This document shows positions 21,598 through 33,647 of a stretch of DNA of 64,000 nt, piece after piece. The stretch is from Globisporangium splendens (lineage: Eukaryota; Oomycota; Peronosporomycetes; Pythiales; Pythiaceae), in the NCBI GenBank assembly GCA_006386115.1, contig VFIW01000070.1:1-64000 (forward strand), given 5' to 3'. The number at the start of each line of letters is the position of its first letter. Position 1 is the first letter of the stretch. Under the pieces are notes generated by a model. That model was not told the origin of the DNA, did no database searches, and saw only the letters and a list, made by a program, of their open reading frames with translations. A program made the translations under genes and the position numbers.

Positions 21598-22677
21598 TCA
21601 TTCTGTGTTGATTTTGTAGTGACTGATCTGGATTTCTTCGCCGACGTTCGCGTAGTCGCCGGCAAAGCGCTGCGAGCGGAAGTGACGCCAGCTGAGCGGC
21701 CGGTACTTGGCGCTTTCGTTGGCATCAACGATCACAGGCTGGACGTTCGCGTCGTAGGACGGGTTGTAGAAGAACGGCGCCGAAAAGCGCTCGCTGGTGC
21801 CGTTCGCGAGCACGCGGTGCAGCGGTGCCATGAACTTGTCGTTCGACCAGATCTGCACCATGTCGCCAATATTGATCACAAACGTGTCGGGGCGGGGCGG
21901 GATGAGGTACCATTCCTGGGTCTCGCGGTGGAACACTTGGAGCGACGCGACGTTGTCGTCCTGCAGCAGCACGGTCAGCGCGCCGGCGTCCGTGTGGTGG
22001 TACACGCCCATGGTCTTCTCGGGCTCGGGCGCGACCGGGTAGTGGTTGAGGCGCAGGAAGCTCGAGTTGCTGTCCTTGGCGACGGCGCCCTTGGACGCGT
22101 CACCGCCGTTGCTGTGGAAGAACTGGTCGAAAAAGTTGACGTGCTCGCCGAGCGCGACCGCGAAGAGCATGAGGATGCGGCGCGAGAGGTGCTCCATGCT
22201 GTCAAAGTACTGCATCATCGTGCTCTGGAAGCCTGGCAGCGTAGCGTCGTCGAGCCACTGGTTCTGGTCCTTGCCGATGCGCTTGTACACCGCGTCGTCC
22301 GCAGGTCCGTCTTCCTGTCGGCCGGCGAAGTCGAAGCCCTCCTTCCAGTCCGTCTTGTTCTTCGTGAGCTCATCGTCAAAGTACCCGCGCGCGTTATCGG
22401 CCGTGCGACTCACGCAGCTCTTGGTCGCCTTCGGCAAGTAGAAGAAGTCGCGCATGCTGCGCTGGAACCGCACCAACTGCTCCGGCGTGACGCCGTGGTT
22501 GGCAATGTAGAAGAAGCCCCAGTCCGTCGCCGCGGCGCGCAGCGCAGAGAGCATCGCGCTGTCGTTCGCGAGCATCGCGGCCACGTCGGCGTCCGTCGCG
22601 CACGCCATGAGCGCGCCGATGTCCAGCACAGGCACACTCAGCACGTCGCGCTGCGGAGGCTTCGGATCGCCCGCCAT
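21598..22677 (-). CDS. 2-oxoglutarate/Fe(II) oxygenase F
   Basis: Single exon, 359 residues from the ATG at 22677 (MAGDPKPPQ); an upstream in-frame ATG at 22749 would add 24 residues unlike any family member. The motifs are VPVLDIGALMAC, GFFYIANHGV, YHHTDAGALTVLLQDD, distal His in APLHRVLA, and RFS. The leader carries an initiator-like CCATTCTTGCAAC string near 22715. It is the last of the six oxygenase genes; beyond it lies the CRN pseudogene. Substrate unknown. Confidence 0.9.
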   Translation of the reverse strand: MAGDPKPPQRDVLSVPVLDIGALMACATDADVAAMLANDSAMLSALRAAATDWGFFYIANHGVTPEQLVRFQRSMRDFFYLPKATKSCVSRTADNARGYFDDELTKNKTDWKEGFDFAGRQEDGPADDAVYKRIGKDQNQWLDDATLPGFQSTMMQYFDSMEHLSRRILMLFAVALGEHVNFFDQFFHSNGGDASKGAVAKDSNSSFLRLNHYPVAPEPEKTMGVYHHTDAGALTVLLQDDNVASLQVFHRETQEWYLIPPRPDTFVINIGDMVQIWSNDKFMAPLHRVLANGTSERFSAPFFYNPSYDANVQPVIVDANESAKYRPLSWRHFRSQRFAGDYANVGEEIQISHYKINTE

Positions 22678-23012
22678 CGCTCTTGTCCTCTTGTCCTCTT
22701 GTCTCTGTTGCAAGAATGGCCAAACACTAACGTCAGCACTCAGTGTCAAACAGTGCTACCTTCTTTTGGTAAAATTGTACGTTGAATTATGTGACACGAT
22801 AGTGTTAGGACATAAATAGGACACTGTCAACAGTGTTCATTTTAGGACATGTGTCAGCACTCCAGAACTAATACTAAGACCGGCACTAAATTCGAAGGAC
22901 GGACAGTCTTCCGCCGTCAACTCAATTGACATCTGCACGAGACTTTTATGAGTCTGGAGCTCACAGTTGAATATTCCAAAGCGAGGGCGAGAGTGTTGAG
23001 GATGCGACGCGT
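22678..23012. other. Intergenic between oxygenase F and the CRN relic
   Basis: About 335 bp holding the oxygenase F promoter side. The right part is A/T-richer; no gene is recognised. Confidence 0.4.
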
Positions 23013-24760
23013 GTGGTTTCCCCTCGTTGGTGCAGGTGGCAGAGCGCTCACGGGCGTTACCTGTTTTACGTAGTGGAAAATGTGTCCGTTGCCCAGCTTC
23101 GGGAGCAAGTCGAGGTTGAGCTCGCCAACAGTTATCTATTCGGGAAAGCTGCATCCGACCTGCAAGTTTATGCAAATAAAAAGCCTTTGGAAATGCTCAG
23201 CCGCCGCTCAGGGTGTGGGCATCGCTGGACGGTCTAGGTGAAGACGAGGATCAGGCGCTTGTTGTGGCTTTGCGGCAGCGAAAGAAAAGCGTGCTTCTAC
23301 AGGATGGCGTGAATATTCAAGTTCCTCATCTTTCTTTATTCTCTATAAGGTGAGGTATATTTAGGTTCATCTTCGTGACCTACAATATCCAATGTTCCTC
23401 ATCTTCGTCGTGAGACTCTTGTTGAAAAGGCGTACGATGCCGTGGTGGCAGATCGAAGCAAGTTCGTCCTCTTCATCTCCCCAGCGGAAAGACGTCTGTG
23501 CTATCGCTCTTTGCTGAGCAATATGGTCAAGTGAATTGCATCCGCATTTCCTTCCTTGCTGCCAATGTCGCACCCGATGACCTCCTCCGCGCGTCTGGAA
23601 TCGACACTCATAATCAGAGATCGCATCTGAGCGGCGATGAAGACCATGTGGTGGTGCTAGATGACGCGGAAGTAAAGTACGACGACGAAGGGTTCTGGAG
23701 TTTGTTCATCAAGGTTGCTCCATCATTGTTGCCAGCCAACACTCGCTTCATTATTTCTGCCACGCACGCGCTCGAAGGCGGAGTTGAGAGCCCAGTAGAG
23801 TTTCAGTCTCTCGTCAAGGTTGGTCGAAGTGACTTTCTACTGAGTGACGCGGAGACACGAGAGATCTTGGAGTTGTCCACGCTTGGTTGCCACCCAGGAT
23901 GAGGAAAGGCAACTTGATGCAACTGGCGATCAGTGAGTGCAGCGGACTCGTCGGTGCTTTGCGAATCTCAATCGACTCCATGGTCTATTACTTTGCGAAA
24001 GTTCCTGATCGAGTAGATTGCATATCACCTCTCCGTCGAGTGCTTGCAGCAAATGGCGTGGTGTTTTGGTAGCAAGCCCACAACGCCGACTACCCAGAAA
24101 CTCCAAAGTGACTTTGTCAATTGTCTGGTCAATTCTCCGAATGTGGTGCGCTTCGACGCCGATTATGCGGACGAGAGCGACAGCCGCTGCTTGGTGACAT
24201 TGAAGAAGGCGGGTATTCTAGTTCACGAAGGTGACGAGTGTATGTTGAAGTTTGCGTCCCCTCGGCTGAGAAGTACTACAGCAAGTGGCTGTTCCTGACG
24301 CGTGCGCTCGCCGATCCGTTGTCACTTCATGATCTCGCCAGGAAGGTGATTGGAACATATCTGTGCTCAGAGGATCGGTGGTTCGAAGAGAGTATTCGCC
24401 CCAAGTAGTTACGTTCAAGCAGCAGTTCATGACAGGTCTCGCGCTGTGCACGCATCACACGTGCTCGATTTGTCCAGAAGTGCCGCGTGTATTTCCTGGT
24501 CCATCATCCGATCCAGATCAGCGCATTGATGAAGAAATCGATTTCTACCTTAGCGGAAGTCTTCGGTGGGGAATTGGAGTGCGTATGAATGGCGACGAAA
24601 TCGGCGACCACGTGGCTCCATTCGCTTCAAGTGGTAAGTATGCCAAGGAAGATCGCAGTCTTCTTTAACCTGGGAGACTTCTCTGGGTGCAGCTGCCTTT
24701 TTGGAATGGCTGAGGATTCCGAGTCGATCAATTTGAAGCACTGGTCAGCATGGTGAGCTT
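23013..24760 (+). pseudogene. CRN (Crinkler)-type effector pseudogene
   Basis: Successive pieces in several plus-strand frames follow the order of a CRN protein. An N-terminal LFLAK/DWL-like part includes a SLDGLGEDEDQAL segment near 23219. A worn P-loop (SGKTS) lies near 23485. The ATPase-like middle has a VVVLDDAEVKYDD strand and FIISATHALEGG near 23740. A LKKAGILV segment lies near 24205, a YYSKWLF block near 24270, and the C-terminal parts run to about 24750. CRNs are modular oomycete effectors that act inside host cells, often in the nucleus. The copy is dead: at least five frame changes, internal stops and a 61-bp retroelement insertion at 23333..23393. No intact start with a signal peptide is visible. 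Confidence 0.82.
23333..23393 (-). mobile_element. 61-bp LINE 3'-end insertion with 12-bp target duplication
   Basis: Read on the minus strand, this segment matches the 3' untranslated end of the LINE at 42480..42540 almost base for base over about 45 bp (GATATTGTAGGTCACG and onward), with an A-rich tail. It is flanked by the direct repeat GTTCCTCATCTT at 23321..23332 and 23394..23405, the mark of target-primed reverse transcription. The CRN reading frames left and right of the insert line up when it is discounted, so the insertion came after the gene was formed and may have helped kill it. Confidence 0.85.
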
Positions 24761-25311
24761 AAGCGGCGTGAAGGTCCAAAGCAAGAGCAATGCACCTACG
24801 TGAAGCAGTATTCTTCCTTTGTTTGTAATTGGTACGGTATCTACCATCACCACCAACGCATTCACAAATATTTCATGAGTTGGAAGATCGCCGTGCCACT
24901 CTTCATAGCATCTCCGAAGGCACCGAAGCTACCCCGAATGTGTGGTTGTTCTCAGGTGGCACTAGCATGTCTTCACTTTCATGCTCGGAGTCCACCATGA
25001 ACCCTTTGTGGCCGACGAAAGAAGCACACAACAGCAGCATCCCACTCGACAGTGAAAAAAAGTATCCATGTCAGTACATACACTCCTTCCCCACTTCATC
25101 AACACTCCCACAATAGCCATCATTCCGTACTCTCTTAGAATCGTTTCCACCATCATTTTGTTTCGATCATGAGACAATACACTCTCTTAAAATCGTTTAT
25201 GATTTTGGAAAGTGGACTGTGGCATTAGCGGTATCAGGAATGATGGTACACTTGCTTTATCCCCCTTTGCCCTTCTCATTCCGCCATTTGCACGACAGAA
25301 GAAGGGAGACG
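24761..25311. other. Intergenic before the ABC transporter
   Basis: Short frames at 24800-25116 might be the last traces of the CRN copy, but no motif is recognised. The right edge contains the transporter promoter. Confidence 0.4.
25276..25292 (+). promoter_or_regulatory. Inr/FPR-like core promoter of the ABCA gene
   Basis: TCATTCCGCCATTTGCA is very close to the oomycete initiator plus flanking promoter pattern, with one extra C, and lies 20-36 bp before the ATG at 25312. Confidence 0.5.
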
Positions 25312-28300
25312 ATGGCGCTCTGGGCGTCGATCCGCGTGCTGCTCTGGAAGAACTGGCGCGTGAAGCAGCGCGAGAGCCGTCTCAACCGCCACCGCACGGC
25401 GCGCGGCCAGTGGCTCTTTCCCGCGCTCGTGACCGACATCGTGCTGCCGCTCACGCTGCTGCTGCTGCTCATCTGCAAGCTCTGCGAGTTCAACGCCGCG
25501 ATCGGCGTCGGGGTGCTCGGCAGCGACGGGAATGACGGGAATGCGCTGACGCGGGAAGCGTCGGACGATCGCGCCGTCAGTGGACCAGCGGTTATTGGTG
25601 ATGGCGACTTGGCGCCGACGACGAGTGTCGATGTGGCTCGCACGGTGGCTCGCACGCTGCGTCAGAACGCCCTAGTGATCCCGAGCATTGAAGAATTGAA
25701 GGAGTGGCGAGCGACACATCGTGCGAACCAAGAGTGGGTAGCCGCAAAACCAGAACCGAGTGTGCGACCGGTGTCCAGTGCGCTGTTTATGACCGTGTTG
25801 CCGCTCTTGCTGCAGAAAACGAATCAGAGCGTCGCGGTCCTCGATCGCACCGAATCGCGCGCGTTTCTCCACTATCTTGACCGGTACGTTCTAAAATCAT
25901 GTATGGCACTGCGAAGAGAAATGGAATAGTTGGTCACTAGCCGTTTTGTATGTAGTGAATATCCTGCGTCGCGTGATCTTGGAATTGCGTCGTACCGAGA
26001 CGTCACCAAGATTATCCCATTCGAGGATGCATCCGCGTCCATGGCTGAGGTGAACAACCTGCTCCGAAACTATCCAGCGCGTAGCGGCTACCACATCTAC
26101 GCGACGTTGGATGTGCGACCCCCAGATGCAGCGTCAACGACGTTGGAGCTGATGACCTTTCTTCGGAGAGGAACAACCCCCCAAAGCCCGAGTTCGAGTG
26201 ACCAAATGGATGCGTACTTTTCCCAGGTTATTGGAGTCAACGAGACGTACTTCCGTTTTCCAGGGATCCTCTCGTTCCAGTCGGAAGTGAACCTGTTTCT
26301 TCGACGCGCAGGTCAAGAGCAAGGAGTCGACGCTGCCGATGGAAACAGCACAACTTCCCATCCTCCTGAAGTCGTCTGCCGAACGCTGAACACTATGCTG
26401 AAGATGGCCCAGCTGGAATGGACCGATTTCTCAACCCGAGCACGCCTTGGGAAGAGCGTTCGTGAATGTAAAGCTGCGCTTCGAGACGAGAAGATTCCAG
26501 AGTCACTGCGTCACTATCTCTCTCATCTGGTACATCAAGCGCAAGTGGAGGATGAATTGCGGAATTTGCGTGTCTCCAGTTTGCCGAAACGACCACAGAC
26601 GACGATCCCGGGACAGTTAGAAGGCAACATTGTGTTCTACATGGCGTATCTGTTCCTGTGGCCGTACGTGCGACTCGTGCGCGACATTGTGCTGGAGAAG
26701 GAGAAGCAGCTGAAGGAGTACATGCTGATCATGGGTCTTCGACCGATGGCACTGCTCATCAGTTGGTTTCTGCTCTACCTGTTCGCGTCGACTGTCATCG
26801 GTGGGATCGCCGTTGCACTCCTGAGTGGCACAATGTTTGTCGACACGCAAGCCAGTGCCTGCTATTTTTTCCTGTTACTCACCACATTTGCATGCAGCAT
26901 TCTGTTCTTTGGCGTAGCCATTACGCCAATTTTCAATCAAGCCAAGACCGCGGCTGCATGTGCATCGCTTGTGTACTTTGTGCTTGGCGCTGGTCCGTTC
27001 ATCCGATCGCTGGTTGGTGAAGACGCGATGGAAAGTTCCACTCTCCTCAATGGCATCGTCTCGTCGCTCGAAGAGATCAGTTCGCCCGTCGTCTTCATGG
27101 CGGCGCTGCGCGGTATCATGGCGTTTGACGCCGTCAGCGGCGCCATCCGTCCGATCGCGTGGGAAGCGGTTAGCGCTCCATGTAAGGAGATGGTGCTGCA
27201 AAGCACGGGGTATCTGCTGCTCGGTTGGTATCTCGAAAATGTGTTCCCAAGAACGTATGGCGTCCAGCAGAAGTGGTATTTTATCTTGTTGCCGTCGTAC
27301 TGGATGCCGAATCTGTTTGGAAAGCGATGCGAGCAGCGTCCGGAAGACGAAGCTGCAGAACTACTGGGACTAGAAGAAATGCTGGAGCAAGCGGATTTTG
27401 GCAATAAGGACGAGACGCTACGAGAAATGCCGCTTCGGGAGTACGTGTATCAGTCCAAGCCCATCCTCTTTGTCAACTCGCTGTCCAAGCGGTACCCAGA
27501 CGGCAAGGAAGCGGTCAAGCACGTCTCGTTTGGAGTCAAGAAAGGAGAGATCTTTGGTCTGCTTGGACCGAACGGGGCGGGTAAGAGTACGACCATGTCG
27601 ATTCTTTGCGGCATGCTGTCGCCGACAAGTGGCGATGCGATTATCGGCGGGACGACGAGTGTGGCGAAAGATCCGGAAGCTGTTCGAAAAAGCCTGAGTG
27701 TGTGCTTCCAGCAAAATATCCTGTTCGACGAGCTCTCGGTCCGCGAGCATTTGTACCTCGTGTGTGCGTTGAAGAATGCGATCAGTGTAAAAACAGTTTC
27801 AGAAGAAGCATGGGAAGACAAGCTAAAACAATTTGGACTCGAGGAAAAGCAAGATGCGCTGTCCAAGACCTTGTCAGGTGGTCAAAAGCGCAAGTTGTCG
27901 CTCGTGTTGGCGCTTCTAGATTCCTCTCGCGTCGTGCTGCTGGACGAACCCACAGCAGGAATGGACTTGAAGGCCAGACTCGACACGTGGGACGCGCTCA
28001 AGAGAGCTGTCAGCCATCGCGCGGTTATCTTGACGACGCACTCGATGCAAGAGGCACAGGCTTTGTGTGAGAATATCGGGATCGTAGCTGAGGGTCGACT
28101 CAAGTGCTGCGGCTCCAGTTTGTTCCTGCGTGAGCGGTTTGGAGTGGGGTACAAGTTGACGCTGGTACATCACGAAGATGGTGGAAGCAGCGATGACAAT
28201 GACGACGACCAGTTTGGTGGTGGAAGAACAGGTACCTCGGTTTTGATGGAAACAGTGAGGAGATTTGTTCCTCAAGCGACTCTGGTGAGTGACAACAAGT

Positions 28301-31300
28301 GGGAGACGCGTATCCAACTCACGAACGGGAAAGAGAGTGCGTTTGTTGCTCTTTTTAACGAGCTGGAGACCATGAAAGCGCGGAGCGAGATCAAGCGGTA
28401 CGCTGTCGCTGCGACCGACCTGGAGGACGTGTTTGTGAAAGTCACGGAGGGCGAGTCGGTGTACTACCACGCAAAGGATGACGTCGTGAGTCCGGAGGCG
28501 GAGAAGATCAAAAGCGAGGGAGGGTCGTTTGGTACAAAGATCGAGACTGTGCAGCCCACCCGAGACGCGTCGCGATGGCAGATTCTGTCGTCCCAACTAC
28601 GGGCATTGTACACAAAGCGGTGGAAGATGACGATTCGTGACAAAAAGTCGTTGCTGGCGCAGTATGTGTGGCCAGTTGCGCTGTTCGCGATCCTGTTAGC
28701 TGCTGTGCAGCATCTCTCGGTGGCCGATCAGTCGATCCAGACGTTGACTTCACTCCCCATTTCAGCCGCCAAGTCGTCGCTCTACCTCGTGGCATCCAAG
28801 CCAGAGCATGCAACTACTGTTCAAGAGATGCTGAAGAACGTCAACGAAGAAAGCCAACAGAACGTCATCTTTTATGAAGCGGAAAGTGAAAAGGACATGT
28901 TTACGACGATCCTGACGAAGAAAAACGCGACGATTTTCTTTGCCGCAGCGTTCATCTCCCACATTCGCTTGCCAGAAGCCGATTCAAGCACCGAAGATGC
29001 CGATTCGCCGTTTGGAAGTCTAGATTACTCGCTGTTCTACAACAGGACGATCTCGAAATCGCTCCCAGTTGGCTTGGAAATCTTGTCTGAAGCGTATTGC
29101 CGAACGATCAAAGAGGCCAAGTCCGGCGCCACCTCCAAGCTCAATGATGCTTGCCATCTGGCCGTCAAGACCGGCGTACTCCCACGACAGGCTATTGACC
29201 CAGTGGGAACCGATGACGATGATGGCGGCGTTGAAATCAAGATTTCGACAGACGACGACTCGCCAGATTCCGTTGCCAACATCGCGAGCCGAATGGTGCT
29301 TGCGTACTACTTGCTGCTGACGATGAGCTCGATCGTGTCGTACTACATCTCGCCGATCGTCAAGGAACGAGAAAGCGGACTCAAGCGTCAGCAGTACCTG
29401 CACCTTGCGTCCACGTCCACATCCTTGGTCTACTGGGTCTCGAACTTCATCTTCGACTACGTGACATACGCGTTGGTATCGATTGCAGTCGCGATCACGA
29501 TGTTCCTGTTTTCATCGTCCTTGACAACAGACATGCTGCACACCTGGTTCGTCGGGATGCTGCTGTTCGGAATCGCCGTGCTGCCATTCACGTATTTGCT
29601 GTCGCTCGTGTTTTCGTCGCATTCGTCGGCTCAGTCGTTCATGTCGTACGTGTCGCTGTTCCAGATTCTGGCCACCTCAGTTGTGAGTGGCATGTCGATG
29701 GCGCCGGGATTGTGCACGAAAGTGCACACGATCTCGTACTTTTTGCAGTTCTTCCCGCTGTACACGTTTGGTATGTTGGTGACGAACGTGGCGACCGTGC
29801 AGTGGACACCGGTGCGACAGCAGTGTCTGGGTTTTTCTGGGGCTCTGGAGGCTGGATTTGGAGACAAAGATGATGATTTTATGAGCTTCATGACCTCCGC
29901 GATCTCGTCTGGTCATGGCGAGGACCATCCGCCAACGGTGTGGGACTGGGATGTGAGCGGCTCGAACTTCTGCGCTCTCTTTGTGAGTGCACTGCTCTAC
30001 TCGCTCCTGCTGCTCGCGTTCGACGAAGCGCAGATGTACCCGACGCTGGTGGCACACAAGTTCAAGCGGGGTCTGCGGAAACTGAAGCGTTTCGTGGGGC
30101 TTCGCGTGCAGGATGAGACTGAAGGCGGCTACAACTTCCTGTATGGAAGCGGCAGCGGCGATATCGACGCGAATGCAGTGGAGACCGCGACACGAAACAA
30201 CTTGGTTGAGGTGACGAATGTGTACAAGGTGTTCAACCCGAAGAAACAGACGATCCTTGGCTCGCTCGTGAACGGCAACAATGCGGCGTCAAACGATGGA
30301 TCCAGCAGTGACCAGCCTCCATCTGTGGTGAATCAGCAAGGACAGGTCGTGGCGCTGAACGACGTGAGCTTCTCCGTGGAGAAGAATGACTGTGTGGCTT
30401 TGCTCGGTGTCAACGGATCGGGAAAATCGACCATGTTTGAGATCCTCACGGCAGGCACGGCGCCAACGCGCGGTAAAGCCACTATCGACAAGTACGACGT
30501 CACCTTGGAGCCGAAAGCCGCGAGCATGAAGTATGGATATTGTCCACAGACCAACGTTTTCTTCAGCGATCTGACAGTGCGCGAGCACCTCGAGCTTTTC
30601 TGCCGATTGCGCAGTCGCCAGGTGGCGTCGGCAACCCAGGAGCGTGCCATTGTCGACGCCATGTTGACCCGCTTGGACTTGTTCCCGGTTGAGAAAACGA
30701 CTGCTGGGCACCTGAGTGGCGGCAACAAACGTCGACTGATGTTGGCGCTTTCTCTCTTTAGCGACGATGTGTCCCTGTTGCTCCTGGACGAGCCGTCGGC
30801 TGGCGTGGATGTTGTGGCACGGCGTCTCATGTGGCGCGTGCTCCATGAGAAGCGTCAAAGCAACCACCGTACGAGCTGTTTGTTCACGACACACAGCATG
30901 GAAGAAGCCGAGGCCGTGTGTGCAAATGCAGTCGTGCTCTTCAAGGGCAACCTCGTGTGGTGCGGCAGCATTCCCGACCTGAAGCAGCACGCGTCGCGTG
31001 GCGTCTCGATCAGTCTGCGTCTCGATAGCACGGTCATCTTGGCGCCTGAGCGCGTGAACGTGTATATGGATCATATCCGAAACTCGCTTTCGCTGAATAC
31101 GAATGCTCGGACCGCGTTGGAACACGGACAGATTCGTTGTGAAGACCTCAAGAACGTATGGAGACGCTGCCATCAACAGTACCAGCCGCTGTTTAAAGAC
31201 GTCGACGCAGTGCCACACGCCACGGTTCGTCATGAACAATGGATCGAAAGTGTTGTCACAAAGCTCCAGCAAGAGACCCAGGCTGTCGCCACTGCTGGCG

Positions 31301-31632
31301 ATCCCAGCAATAGTCCTGGGACGCCTGCAGCAATCAGCATCGAGGATTTCGTGAAGGAGTGGCTAATCCAGGAAGATTTCGCGGTGCTCGAGCACTTTTT
31401 GTTGGACCAGGAAATCGCAAAGCGGTCAGGCAAAGAGGTCAAATCTGTGGATCTGCAGACCGCGAGTGGAAGCGGCAGCAACACGAACGCCGTGTACGAG
31501 ACCAGCTGCACCGACGCGTTTGGACTCGCCGACCTCTTCGACGCCATGGAGTCCAACAAGAGCAGGTTCAGGATCGCGCAGTACAGCGTTAGTGAACTGT
31601 CGCTCGAGCGCGTCTTTGAGCAGTTCACGTGA
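25312..31632 (+). CDS. ABCA-subfamily full ABC transporter
   Basis: Exons 25312..25883 and 25956..31632 (GTACGT donor) give 2082 residues, normal for ABCA proteins. Order: first membrane helix near residues 40-60, a large extracytoplasmic loop, a membrane bundle (about 400-600), NBD1 with Walker A GPNGAGKST (about 727), signature LSGGQKRKL and Walker B VVLLDEPTAGMD, then a second membrane half with another large loop, and NBD2 with Walker A GVNGSGKST (about 1674), LSGGNKRRL and LLLLDEPSAGVD. Both sites look catalytically complete. ABCA transporters move lipids or sterols across membranes; the substrate here is unknown. The stop overlaps a strong GTGAGT donor at 31629; splicing to an AG at 31697 would swap the end for a few residues ending at 31716. 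Confidence 0.95.
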
Positions 31633-31716
31633 GTCCATTTGTCCATTTTCCAATTCGGCCAATTTCACCCACACTTTCATTGATATGCCGCAAATAGCAA
31701 GTATTCCCGTAAATAA

Positions 31717-33183
31717 TCGCCGTCTTTTAGCCTGTGTTGTGTTGGTTTGATTGAGCTTGACGGTCCAGCTGAACCGGTTCGCTCCAGCGCCTCAAATTGA
31801 ACCGCTGCTTCCAGGTGTCCACCACTCGTTTGGCTTACAAGCTGCTGGTTGTTGTGAAAAGCCAAAGGAGGAGCTTCTCACTCGGAGCATTCAGGAATTT
31901 GCATCCGCTGGACGCTCAGCAGCAGCAGCAGCAGCAGTCAGTCAGTCAGTCGGTCGGTCGGTCGATCGTGTGCGCCTCGGCGTAGCGTGAATAACATCCA
32001 ATTGTCGTCGTGCGAGAGCCTGTGTTTGCATGTGCATGTGTGTGTTGTTGTTGTCGGAAAACGTGATGATTACAAACAATGAATGTCGCCGCCCCAGACA
32101 GATTTAGCTACGGCTGTGTTGAGCGCATTAATCGCCCAGGTTTTTAACAGGACTTGGCATGAACGTTTCCATCCAAAAGGTGTATGTATATATGTTTGTA
32201 CATGGCATGGCATTGGAATGTGTGATGATGACATTTATATACCCAGCTCGCTTCGAGTTATTCGATGAAGAGAGATGTTCCGAGGGGTCACTCCCTCTTG
32301 TCTGACCACATTTGTTGCACATCTAGCATGCATTTTGTATTTTGATATATACATGTGAGTTTGTAAATGTGAATATGGTGATGACAAGAATTATCCCTGT
32401 CCGACAGAGGAACGCATTCCTCAACGTGGAGATAGACCAGTGTAACTTTGAATCTTTGACTGAATATTCACTATCCAGGCAGGTGCATTGAGCTTGCATA
32501 GGTTGCAGTCGTATATGTAAGTGTATTTTGTTGTGGCGAAATGGAATGAGGAATTTTCACAATTGGTGAGAAAGCGATTTCCGTTTTGGAACGTTGCTCT
32601 CATAATTAAAGGATCCAGTGACTTCATAGTTATCTGACCATTTTGCACACAACTCGCACCAGTTTGCATACATGAAGCAGCAATTCGATAAGAGTCAATA
32701 GAACGCGCATTTCTTCACACGTCGGCAGCATCTTTGGCCAACAACCTTTCATCCAGTTTTGCAAGCACTTGATGATGCACAACCCAGAGGAAAAGTAACG
32801 AGGTTCTTGGACATGACTGGGCTTCCCGACACATCGTTGGAGGTTGATACCGTTAACAGCACGACCATTTTGGCCGTCGTGCATACACAGTAAACAGCAC
32901 ACCGTCTCTCTGTTAGTACGTGCCGTGCCTGTGAAATGCAGCGCAGTGACTGTCAAACGCGTCAAAAGGTCTGCGTCCGCACTTGCACCCGCAAGTATCC
33001 GCAATTCTCCACATTTCATAATTCTCCACCCACATTCTCTGTGTTGTGCATTCGTATAAATCATCTGCTCAACTTCCACACAGCTGTTTAAAACACTCTG
33101 GCAAGCTTGACCTCAGCAAAAATCACCCCGTCATCGAACCGGCAAGAAGCGAATCAAGCGCCACTAAAACGCAAGCGAAGACG
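31717..33183. other. Intergenic between ABCA and MinE genes
   Basis: About 1.45 kb with only short frames. Apart from the microsatellite at 31917 it appears unique and non-coding. A GCATTCGTATAAA string near 33048 may belong to the MinE promoter. Confidence 0.5.
31917..31967. repeat. (CAG)n-(CAGT)n-(CGGT)n compound microsatellite
   Basis: Six CAG units pass into CAGT units and then into CGGT units. It lies in the 3' flank of the transporter gene, outside any recognised coding region. Confidence 0.85.
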
Positions 33184-33647
33184 ATGGCGGCGAGAGCAGG
33201 CGCGTCGACGACGGCGCGCGCAGGCGCCAGAAAGTGGCTCGCGTCGCTCTTCGGAGACGCCCCCGGAGCGGTAGCGGAAGCCGCGAAGACGTCGTCCAAG
33301 TCCGTCGCGAAGGAGCGTTTGCAGATCATCCTCGCGCACCAGCGCGGTTCGCAGGTGCTCGCGGGCGTGGACCTCCAGGCACTCCAGAAGGAGCTTCTTG
33401 AGTGCGTGCAGCGACACATCCAGGTCGCCAACGGCGCCAACATCAATATTGCAGGTGCTGTGTATAGCTGGTGGCTTTGATTTTGGTTGTGGCGTTGATG
33501 AGGGAGTGAGCTTACGTCTCGTTCTGATCGTGTTGTGGTTGCTTTTTTTGGTGGTGAAACACAGTAAAACACGAAGGCCAGCTGGATATCTTTGAGATGC
33601 AAGTCCCCGTAGACAGCAGTAGCATGGCGACGCGTCGTGGTCCGTAA
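33184..33647 (+). CDS. minE: Mitochondrial MinE-like division site factor
   Basis: Exons 33184..33454 and 33565..33647 give 117 residues. The first 40 residues are rich in Ala and Arg with few acids, as in a mitochondrial targeting peptide. Residues 43-53 (KERLQIILAHQ) match the MinD-contacting helix of bacterial MinE. The dimer domain follows, with LLECVQRHIQV, NINIAV and, after the intron, LDIFEMQVPV. In bacteria MinE drives MinD oscillation and limits FtsZ to midcell; stramenopiles are among the eukaryotes known to have kept mitochondrial Min proteins. The single intron splits the last third at phase 1. The start is the first ATG in frame. Confidence 0.88.
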
